Assembly: GCA_017452335.1 (NCBI GenBank)
Contig: JAFTMP010000032.1
Location: forward strand, 1-13,468
Source of the DNA: Clostridia bacterium
GTDB lineage: Bacteria; Bacillota; Clostridia; Oscillospirales; CAG-272
Length of the DNA stretch: 13,468 bases
Direction: 5' to 3'
A model generated the notes under the pieces. It saw only the letters and a program-made list of their open reading frames with translations, did no database searches and had not been told where the DNA came from. A program made the translations under genes and the position numbers. This document shows positions 1-6,447 of this stretch, one piece after another. Every line of letters begins with the position of its first letter. Position 1 is the stretch's first letter.

Positions 1-188
1 GTGCAGTTTCCCACCCCCAAGGGCCAAAAAACATAGCAAAGGTCGCCGATGGTTAGATAGTTTATATCATCAATATAATACGCCCCGTTGCTTTGGGTCA
101 GCAGTTCCATACTTTCTTGTTTGTGTGTAAAAGGATATTTTTCCTTTAGAGGTAAGAGCCTTTTTTCAAATTCTTGTTTTGTCATCAT
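1..188 (-). CDS. Small protein of unknown function, 3' part missing (cut by window edge)
   Basis: This open frame starts at ATG 188, or at the adjacent ATG 185, and runs off the left edge of the window, leaving about 62 codons. The N-terminus reads MMTKQEFEKRLLPLKEKYPF and is charged and probably helical. It is followed by a stretch with Tyr, Asp and Ile residues (YYIDDINYLTIGD) and an aromatic VFWPLG segment. No signal peptide or membrane helix is visible, so the visible part looks cytoplasmic. An AAGGG Shine-Dalgarno-like motif lies 4 bases before ATG 188 and 7 before ATG 185. The gene follows the stop of the upstream membrane protein by only 19 bases, so it is probably the third gene of one operon. 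I do not recognise the family. Confidence 0.6.
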   Translation of the reverse strand, partial: MMTKQEFEKRLLPLKEKYPFTHKQESMELLTQSNGAYYIDDINYLTIGDLCYVFWPLGVGNC

Positions 189-207
189 GTTTCCCTTGTA
201 TACAGAA

Positions 208-663
208 TTACTCAACGGAATACCAAATCACATAGCCCGAATGCTTTAAATAGGAAACGGTTCCTCTATATTCCCTCTCGGTATCCAAGCTGTAATCGGT
301 TTGTATTTTTAATTCCAATTCCTCTGCTCCGACAAACAACGTCACCCGATTGGTGTGATCAACAATACCTGCAGAGCCGTCCTTGACAACCAAGACAGCA
401 TCTTCGGCAACGATATAAGACTGCTCGGTATAGTCCTTATACACAGGAATAATCGTGAACACCTGCAAAAGGATCAAGCCCACGGAGCATATTGCAACCA
501 TCACGGAAAGGACAGCTCTGTGCGCTTTGGAGCGGATCAATTTGAATCGGAACACGCCCACCGTCACCAAAACAGCGGCAATAATCAAGCACAAAAACAA
601 AAGCGCCGTGATGCAGTGACTGCGCAACAGCCGAGCTGTATTTTCAATAATTGCGTTTTCCAT
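208..663 (-). CDS. Small two-helix membrane protein of unknown function
   Basis: This 151-residue protein has two hydrophobic segments, about residues 18-38 and 50-72, joined by a short basic loop (KLIRSKAHR). A polar C-terminal region of about 75 residues, rich in Val, Glu and Asp, follows. By the positive-inside rule the loop is cytoplasmic and the C-terminal region lies outside the membrane. The start at ATG 663 is supported by AAAGGAG seven bases upstream; this motif overlaps the stop codon region of the gene before it (12-base gap), which suggests translational coupling. I do not recognise the family. The order anchored protein, two-helix protein, soluble protein could suit a small envelope-stress or immunity-type cluster, but nothing in the sequence proves it. 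Confidence 0.75.
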   Translation of the reverse strand: MENAIIENTARLLRSHCITALLFLCLIIAAVLVTVGVFRFKLIRSKAHRAVLSVMVAICSVGLILLQVFTIIPVYKDYTEQSYIVAEDAVLVVKDGSAGIVDHTNRVTLFVGAEELELKIQTDYSLDTEREYRGTVSYLKHSGYVIWYSVE

Positions 664-675
664 GGAAGAACTCCT

Positions 676-1113
676 TTACTGCACCTCAAACATCAAATGA
701 TACCCGTCAAGAGAAAGAAGCAACATCGGGTCAAAGCCCGTGCCGAAGGTCACAATGCCCTGCTTGCCGTCTATGACCACAGCGTATCTGGGTCCCGTGC
801 GCAAGTTCAAGGAGGTAAGATCATAAGTGCCCTCATAGACCTTGTCGTTCGTTTCGTCGGTAATGGACAGCTTTCCGTTTTTTGCCTCAAGGATCAACTC
901 TATTTCCTTGGAAGCATGATAAAGCGGGTCGTTTGACGGCTCCTTCCCTGCTCCGTGGGCAACGATCAGTGACGGCGCTTCTGTCTGCTGAGCCGTGTAA
1001 AGCGCCCATGTATGCCGTCCCATAAAAGGAATTGAAAAAATGATCCATACAAATATAGTGATCAACGCCAATACCGTAAAAATAATCTTTTTATGCTTCA
1101 AAATATTCTTCAT
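676..1113 (-). CDS. Membrane-anchored small extracytoplasmic protein, unknown function
   Basis: This 145-residue protein has a basic N-terminus (MKNILKHKK) followed by one long hydrophobic segment, about residues 10-30. It therefore reads as a signal anchor or uncleaved signal peptide, with the remaining 115 residues outside the cell. That region alternates short hydrophobic and charged stretches (KLSITDETNDKVYEGTYDL, YAVVIDGKQGIVTFGTGFD), suggesting a small beta-rich fold. I chose ATG 1113 because GAGG at 1122-1125 lies eight bases upstream. A longer in-frame GTG start at 1122 falls on that same GAGG and has no site of its own. The gene is first of a three-gene run toward the left edge. I recognise no family. 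Confidence 0.72.
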   Translation of the reverse strand: MKNILKHKKIIFTVLALITIFVWIIFSIPFMGRHTWALYTAQQTEAPSLIVAHGAGKEPSNDPLYHASKEIELILEAKNGKLSITDETNDKVYEGTYDLTSLNLRTGPRYAVVIDGKQGIVTFGTGFDPMLLLSLDGYHLMFEVQ

Positions 1114-1130
1114 ACTCTTCACCTCGGCTC

Positions 1131-1159
1131 ATTATAGCACCCCTCGAACAATACCGCAA
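1131..1159 (-). promoter_or_regulatory. Possible sigma-A promoter for the left three-gene operon
   Basis: On the minus strand TTGCGG (1154-1159) and a perfect TATAAT (1131-1136) are separated by 17 bases. The predicted transcription start near 1124 would leave a leader of only about 11 bases and would cut into the GAGG ribosome site at 1122-1125. Either the message is almost leaderless or the real promoter lies slightly upstream. Confidence 0.4.
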
Positions 1160-1170
1160 GGTGGTTTTCT

Positions 1171-1219
1171 CAAAAAAAGTAGAAAGTTGGTTTACTTTAA
1201 TAAAAAGCCAACCAACCTT
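1171..1219 (-). terminator. Rho-independent terminator-like hairpin after the metallophosphatase gene
   Basis: Read on the minus strand, AAGGTTGGTT (1210-1219) pairs with AACCAACTTT (1183-1192) with one G-U pair, around an AT-rich 17-base loop. A run of seven T follows at about 1172-1178. The hairpin lies 62 bases past the stop of the phosphatase gene and before the left operon, so it would separate the two units. The stem is AT-rich and only moderately strong. Confidence 0.5.
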
Positions 1220-1281
1220 CACAGTTCTTCTCTTTATCGGATCAACCCTTTAAAATCGGCGCACATGCTGAAATGCTTTTC

Positions 1282-2010
1282 TCACAACTCCTCTGCAACC
1301 AGCACATTGACCAGACCACTTCGTACCGTCCAAGCATCAATGGCGATCATCCCGTCACCGTAAAAGGGATCGGGGCAGTCGTTTGCGCGCATCGGGTCAA
1401 AAAGATAGCCCATAGAGGCAGGTCGGTGTCCGCACACGATGGTTTTACCGCAAAGCGTTGCGCCCACACTATAAAACTGCTGCCACTGATAATCGCGGAC
1501 AATATCCCACTCCTCGGGCGGCACATCGCGCCAGCAGGGATCCACGTAAGGACGACGCCCCTCAAAAGCAACGGGAAGCCAGCCGTGGGTAAAGACGAGC
1601 CGCTCGGTCTCATAATAATCAAGCATCGCATCAAGAAAGGCGGTGATCTCACCGATTTTTTCGGCATACACCGTCACATCAATACTGCCGTCCTTGTGGA
1701 TCGCATCCTGCCCGAGAAGCTCTTTGATGGTGATATCGGTATGGTTATCAATCTCTCTTTGTGTAATATACCCCTGCTTTAAAACCTCCGAGAGCCTCTG
1801 CTCGTGGTTGCCCTTTATGAGGATCTTCCGCTCCAAACGGCGCACAAAATCATAAACGAGCAGGTTTTCACTGCCGCGGTCAAACAGATCTCCGCAACTG
1901 AGAAAAAAATGCTCTTCGTTCTTTTCATCAAACCCCGCATCGGCAAGCGCCTGCATCATCTTGGAATAATGCCCGTGCACATCGGACACGGCAAATAGTT
2001 TTTTGCTCAT
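1282..2010 (-). CDS. PPP-family metallophosphatase (calcineurin-like phosphoesterase)
   Basis: This 242-residue protein carries the full metal-binding signature of the PPP superfamily: SDVHG (Asp10, His12), GDLFDRG (residues 40-46, metal ligand Asp41), GNHE (67-70, Asn68), THG (His142) and CGH (His195). These residues hold two metal ions that hydrolyse phosphoesters. Small bacterial members include serine/threonine protein phosphatases of the PrpA/PrpB type and diadenosine tetraphosphatase-like enzymes, and sequence alone does not choose between them. There is no signal peptide, so it is cytoplasmic. ATG 2010 is preceded by AAGGAG at seven bases. It is a single-gene unit with a near-consensus promoter 64-92 bases upstream and a hairpin downstream. 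The first motif has Ser in place of the usual Gly (SDVHG for GDxHG), which is tolerated in the family. Confidence 0.9.
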   Translation of the reverse strand: MSKKLFAVSDVHGHYSKMMQALADAGFDEKNEEHFFLSCGDLFDRGSENLLVYDFVRRLERKILIKGNHEQRLSEVLKQGYITQREIDNHTDITIKELLGQDAIHKDGSIDVTVYAEKIGEITAFLDAMLDYYETERLVFTHGWLPVAFEGRRPYVDPCWRDVPPEEWDIVRDYQWQQFYSVGATLCGKTIVCGHRPASMGYLFDPMRANDCPDPFYGDGMIAIDAWTVRSGLVNVLVAEEL

Positions 2011-2073
2011 TTTTTCTCCTTAAATATATCAATTCTCTACAAAACCTTGCGCAAAAGCATCATTTGGAGAAAT

Positions 2074-2102
2074 AGTATAGCATATTCTGATACATTTGTC
2101 AA
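2074..2102 (-). promoter_or_regulatory. Strong sigma-A promoter for the metallophosphatase gene
   Basis: On the minus strand a perfect TTGACA (2097-2102) and TATACT (2074-2079) are separated by exactly 17 bases. Transcription would start near 2067, giving a leader of about 57 bases before ATG 2010. No obvious operator or riboswitch is seen in that leader. Confidence 0.85.
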
Positions 2103-2176
2103 CCAAATCAACCGCGCGTGCCAAAGGACAGCTCCGCTGTTTTTGAAACACCCAATAACATTTTTCTTCAAAAAGG

Positions 2177-2208
2177 AGCTCCTGCGCGGCAGTAGCCGCG
2201 CAGGAGCT
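2177..2208 (-). terminator. Strong terminator at the end of the dockerin-GH97 operon
   Basis: A perfect 14-bp stem (A plus GCTCCTGCGCGGC, 2177-2190, with its complement at 2195-2208) surrounds a four-base loop, AGTA. It lies 38 bases past the stop of the GH97 gene. On the minus strand CC and five T follow the stem. On the plus strand seven T begin at the stem base, so it could work in both directions, but no plus-strand gene reads into it here. Confidence 0.85.
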
Positions 2209-2245
2209 TTTTTTAAATGTATAGATGCTTTGTTTCAGCCTCTCA

Positions 2246-5200
2246 TTATGCGTTTCTTCTCTTCTTCGCGATCAGAAGGATCAGCGCGCCCATGCTCATC
2301 ACTGCCGCAAGCAGGAAGAGTGCGGTGTGATCTCCCGCAGTGGGAGGATCAATGGGAGGATCTACAGGGGGATCAACAGGTGTACTGTCATCAACCACCT
2401 TCACGCTCACAACTGCTTTGAAGCCCTGCGCGCTTGCCGTAACGGTGTATTCACCTGCACTGTTCAGATCAAGACCCTCGGTGTTCCACGCTACTGCCAC
2501 ATCGGTGGTCTTGCCGGTGTTGTAGTAGAGGGGCAGGGTCTGAGGCAGTCCTGCGCTCTCACTACCCTTCTTCACCTCGATTGCCACGGGTGCCAAAAGC
2601 TGGCATGCCTGCTCCTCGGGAATGAAGGGAACGATCTCACCGTTTACGGTGAAGTTCTTATAGGTGATCTGCTTTTCCGCGCCGTACGAGCCCGATCTTG
2701 CGATCAGACCGATCTTCAGATCGGAGGCACCTGCCACGTCAGCAGAGGTGATGGAGTCGATCTTGGTCCAGCTTTCACCATCGTAGCTGTAATAGCCGGT
2801 GAATACATTGCCTTCCTTTACCAGCTTCAAGTATGCGTTATTGCTTGCCTTGCTTTCGGGCGTATGCTTTTCAACGTAGGTGTTGGTATAGGTGGAGATG
2901 CAGAATACATTGGTGCCGCTAAAATAGGAGTGGTGACGTCTTTCCACAGCGATCAGATTTTCGTCGTTTGCATACGCAACCAGACCTACCGACTGGAAGT
3001 CCTTATCCAGACCGCCCGATACCTCTACAATCACCTCAAAGTCACCCGCGGGGGCGTCTGTGAGCACCAGGTTCTTGATCTGGTTGCTGATATCACCGGT
3101 TAAGATAGTCAGCTTCAAGGTGGTGCGTGCAGTGGAGGAAAGTACGGGGGATTTATCGTTGTTTGTGGGGTTGATCACTTCCCAGATACCACTGTCAGCA
3201 GACTGATCGGTATACACTGCGATCACGGCGATCTCAGTCTTGCCTGCCTTGTTGGTAACGGTCAGAGTGGTCACACCGGGGGTAATGCCCAGTACGGTAC
3301 CGTCCTTTGCAACGGTAGCAATGCTCTCATTGCCGATCTTGTAAGTCAGGTCGGTCATCTTGCCATCACCAATGATCTTGCCTGCCACCACGCTCACCGT
3401 GCGGTTGATCTTTACAGGATAGCATGCCATGCCATAGTCTTCATCGGCGTTATACACACGTACCTCAACCGTTGCCGACACGCCTGCGGCGGGACTGATG
3501 CAGGTAATGGTGGTCACACCGGGTGCTTTTGCGGTAACGGTGCCGTCCTCGTCAAGGGTTGCAACGGAAGGATCGCTGTAGTTGATCTGCAGGTCGGTCA
3601 GATCTGCATTTGCGGGAATAGTCGTGAAGCTCAGCTTGAAGGTATCGCCCATCTTCACGGTCACAACAGACTTATCTGTTTCAATAGCGGTGGGCAGGGT
3701 CACCTCGTCCTTGGGAAGAAGCATCACGGTCACGCCGCCCTGCTTGCCCATGTGAAGGGTAATCTCGTCATTCTTCTTGACAGTCAGACTGCGCACAGCA
3801 ATGTCGTTTCTGCCTTCGCCGTCCTCGTAGATCACGGCAAGGTACTCCTTGCCTGCTTCAAGGAAGTCAAGGGTCACGGGGACATCCGCAGCGCTTTGGG
3901 TCACACCGCCCATATACCAGTTGTTGCCGTCACGGCGTGCAAGCACGGTGTAGCCTGCCACGCTGCCGTCTACAAACTCAAGCTCGTCAAAGGAGGTGGG
4001 CATATTCTTCAAGAAGAATTTTACGTTGCTGTTATAGTAGGTCTCGGGGTTACTTGCCATACAAGGCATACCCGATTCAAATACGATATTCAGTGCCAAC
4101 TGCTGAGCGGCAGTGGTGGAGGAGGAGGGAGTGGGATACAAATGGGGGGTAATGTCCATTGCACCGGTCACGCCTCTGGTGTAGGGCCAAATGGTGGTAT
4201 CGGTGGACCATACGCCGCCGTATTCCTGACCCTTCAGGGATTCTCTGTTGATAATGTTGGGCCAACGGGAAATTTCACCTGTGGACTTGTTAAAGCCATG
4301 TACGTTGACGATCAGCTTCTCTTCAAGGCACTTGTCGTAGATGCGCTCCATAATCTCAATGCGGTCTACGCCCTCAGACTCGATAAAGTCTACCTTAATA
4401 CCCTTGATGCCCTTGTCTGCCCACTCTTCAAGCAGAGACAGCTCTTCCACGGTGTCAAGGTCTCTCATCTTCACCCAAGCGATGAAATACACGTCCTTTT
4501 CGGCGGCATATTCCACCAGATCGTCGAAGTAGTCAAAATAGCCCTCGTATACCTTACCGGGGGTGGTTGCGCCGGGCTGCCAGCCTTCGTCAAGGATCAA
4601 GTAAGTCCAGCCCATCTCGTGAGCAAGATCTACGTACTTTTTCAGAGTGGATTCGGTTCTCTGTCCCTGGAAGCCCTCAGACAGCCACATCCATGCAGTC
4701 ACGCCGGGTCTGATCCAGGAATAGTCCCCTTCTGCTCTTTCGTTCAAGTTTTCAACCAGATCGTTTTCAACAATGGTCTCAAGGTCGCCCACCACGCCGT
4801 ATCTCCAGGGGGAGGTGAAGGCGGGATCAAGGGTGACTGTTACGCTGCTTGCCGCCATAGGTGCGGGATGAAGCTCAAAAGCTCTGTCACCGATACCGTA
4901 CAGCAGAGAGCCGTAATAAAGGTCGCCAAAGAGCTCTGCTTCATTGATGAGGGTATACAGCTCGTCATCCACGCGCACCAGCGATGCAAAGGCAAGATAC
5001 TTACCCTTAGTGCTGTCTACGGTGTATGCGGGGAAGCCCGATTCATAGGAATAGCCTCTTGTAAGATCGTCCTTGCTGAGCTCCGATGCCCAAATGGTGG
5101 AGCCGGTGGGGAAGGTAAAGTTGGTCACCTCATCGGTAAAGGTGATGGAGGTTTCCTTGCCGTTCTTTGCCTCGATCTCAGATCTGTAGGCAAAGCCGTC

Positions 5201-6343
5201 ATCGTAAGCGCGCAGGATCACGGTGAAATAGTAGTCACCGCAAGCAAACTTCACAGACTGCTCTGTGCAGTAGTCATGTCCTTCGCTGTAGCTGCCCGAA
5301 TACTTCTTGTAGGTCTCATTGATGGTCTTTACGGTAGATTTGGAAACATAGGTAAAGTTCTTTACAAAGTTCACATTGCCCTTAAAGCCGATCACGGAGG
5401 GCTCAACCACCGTCTTGCCCTCGGTGAATACCGAGTAACGCAGACCGTCTGCGGTGTTTTCAAGCAGGATCTGTACCTTACCTTCGGGAGAAGCCAAGAG
5501 GAAGGACTTCGTGGAGGATTTGCCAATGCAGTTGACCTTCACTTCATCCGTAACGGTTTTTCCGTCCTTCACGGCTTTCACGGTAATGGTCACGCTGCCC
5601 TCGCCCTTTGCCGTAACGGTACCGTCGGAGGAGACGGTAGCGATAGAGGTATTGGAGGAGGTATAGCTCATGCTCAGCTTGCCTGCGCTGATCTCCTCGC
5701 CCTTAAAGGACAGAGCGGTGAAGTCGATCTTCGCACTTTCCCCTTCGGGCAGAACCGAAACGGGAATGCTTGCTTCGATAGAATTGAGCAGATCGCCCAC
5801 AGAAGGATCAAGGATCAGCTTGGCATCGCACCAAGCGGTATGGTCAGCGTAGTTGGTGTGATCCGCCTGGGTGGTGATCAGAGAAAGCTTCTTCGTGCCA
5901 TCGGGAATGGTCACGCTGATAAACTCCGCCTTGGAATCAATCTTCAGCACGCCCGATTTGTAGATAGACACACCGTCTGCCTTCACTTCAAAATCGGCAG
6001 ACGCCTGAGCCTTGTAGCCCTGGGAACCGTCGTTAATGCCGATATAGGCAGTCAGCTTTCTTGCGGGGATATCGGTCAGATCATATTCGATCAGCGAATC
6101 CACGTGGGCAAACAGACCCTTATCATAGGTGATGGAGTCGCCTGCATTGTTCAACTTCAGCTTACTGCCATTTAAGTCCTCGTCATAATGCACGCTGTTC
6201 CAGCCTGCAGTTGCCGTGGTGGGCGTCAGGTCACTGAGGTAAATAGAGGGCTCCTCGGCAGAGCCGGCGAAGCACAGCGCACTAACAGTGAACAGTGCCA
6301 TAGCTAAAACAAGTATCGCCGTTAGGATTCTTCTTTTTTTCAT
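2246..6343 (-). CDS. Multimodular membrane-anchored GH97 glycoside hydrolase
   Basis: This 1365-residue secreted enzyme belongs to glycoside hydrolase family 97 (alpha-glucosidases and alpha-galactosidases). Order of modules: signal peptide 1-29; NPCBM carbohydrate-binding module about 34-178 (KGLFAHVDSLIEYDL, DHTAWCDAKL); Big_2 Ig-like domain 188-273; GH97 N-terminal beta-sandwich 280-540; catalytic barrel about 543-790; C-terminal GH97 beta domain to 878; two Big_2 domains 884-964 and 970-1045; a concanavalin-like (DUF1349-like) domain 1053-1240; a Big_4-like domain 1250-1318; a Pro/Asp linker; and a membrane helix 1339-1359 ending KKRRNA. Catalytic candidates are Asp652 (IKVDF) as nucleophile and Glu707 (RESLKGQE) as acid/base, with Glu701 as a Ca2+ ligand. 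A Gly follows His682 where inverting members have the base Glu, so a retaining, galactosidase-like subtype is likely; the substrate is unproven. ATG 6343 has AAGGAG seven bases upstream. It is the second gene after the dockerin protein. Confidence 0.88.
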   Translation of the reverse strand: MKKRRILTAILVLAMALFTVSALCFAGSAEEPSIYLSDLTPTTATAGWNSVHYDEDLNGSKLKLNNAGDSITYDKGLFAHVDSLIEYDLTDIPARKLTAYIGINDGSQGYKAQASADFEVKADGVSIYKSGVLKIDSKAEFISVTIPDGTKKLSLITTQADHTNYADHTAWCDAKLILDPSVGDLLNSIEASIPVSVLPEGESAKIDFTALSFKGEEISAGKLSMSYTSSNTSIATVSSDGTVTAKGEGSVTITVKAVKDGKTVTDEVKVNCIGKSSTKSFLLASPEGKVQILLENTADGLRYSVFTEGKTVVEPSVIGFKGNVNFVKNFTYVSKSTVKTINETYKKYSGSYSEGHDYCTEQSVKFACGDYYFTVILRAYDDGFAYRSEIEAKNGKETSITFTDEVTNFTFPTGSTIWASELSKDDLTRGYSYESGFPAYTVDSTKGKYLAFASLVRVDDELYTLINEAELFGDLYYGSLLYGIGDRAFELHPAPMAASSVTVTLDPAFTSPWRYGVVGDLETIVENDLVENLNERAEGDYSWIRPGVTAWMWLSEGFQGQRTESTLKKYVDLAHEMGWTYLILDEGWQPGATTPGKVYEGYFDYFDDLVEYAAEKDVYFIAWVKMRDLDTVEELSLLEEWADKGIKGIKVDFIESEGVDRIEIMERIYDKCLEEKLIVNVHGFNKSTGEISRWPNIINRESLKGQEYGGVWSTDTTIWPYTRGVTGAMDITPHLYPTPSSSTTAAQQLALNIVFESGMPCMASNPETYYNSNVKFFLKNMPTSFDELEFVDGSVAGYTVLARRDGNNWYMGGVTQSAADVPVTLDFLEAGKEYLAVIYEDGEGRNDIAVRSLTVKKNDEITLHMGKQGGVTVMLLPKDEVTLPTAIETDKSVVTVKMGDTFKLSFTTIPANADLTDLQINYSDPSVATLDEDGTVTAKAPGVTTITCISPAAGVSATVEVRVYNADEDYGMACYPVKINRTVSVVAGKIIGDGKMTDLTYKIGNESIATVAKDGTVLGITPGVTTLTVTNKAGKTEIAVIAVYTDQSADSGIWEVINPTNNDKSPVLSSTARTTLKLTILTGDISNQIKNLVLTDAPAGDFEVIVEVSGGLDKDFQSVGLVAYANDENLIAVERRHHSYFSGTNVFCISTYTNTYVEKHTPESKASNNAYLKLVKEGNVFTGYYSYDGESWTKIDSITSADVAGASDLKIGLIARSGSYGAEKQITYKNFTVNGEIVPFIPEEQACQLLAPVAIEVKKGSESAGLPQTLPLYYNTGKTTDVAVAWNTEGLDLNSAGEYTVTASAQGFKAVVSVKVVDDSTPVDPPVDPPIDPPTAGDHTALFLLAAVMSMGALILLIAKKRRNA

Positions 6344-6388
6344 GGTCGTTCTCCTTACGTTTTTTATTTTCCCCGTTGGGGGCTCTAA

Positions 6389-6413
6389 CCCGTCGGCATG
6401 AGCTGCCGACGGG
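6389..6413 (-). other. Perfect 10-bp hairpin between the dockerin and GH97 genes
   Basis: CCCGTCGGCA (6389-6398) and TGCCGACGGG (6404-6413) form a perfect stem with a five-base loop. In the direction of the operon no T run follows, so it is a poor rho-independent terminator there; on the plus strand only CTTTT follows. Smaller hairpins flank it (AACGGG/CCCGTT at 6421-6437 and CCCC/GGGG at 6371-6381). It may set relative expression of the two genes through attenuation, RNA processing or 3'-end protection. Confidence 0.6.
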
Positions 6414-6447
6414 CTTTTACAACGGGTCATCCCCGTTCAAATCATTT

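Noticed and set aside
3752..6175. Long 807-codon open frame on the plus strand inside the GH97 gene
   Set aside because: It is antisense to a gene with clear domains. The translation is low in acidic residues and rich in Gly, Val and His, with no recognisable domain or ribosome site. Codon bias of the real gene explains it.
6344..6430. N-terminal extension of the GH97 frame from ATG 6430
   Set aside because: It would put 29 residues before a clear signal peptide, runs through the intergenic hairpins, and lacks a ribosome site. ATG 6343 has AAGGAG.
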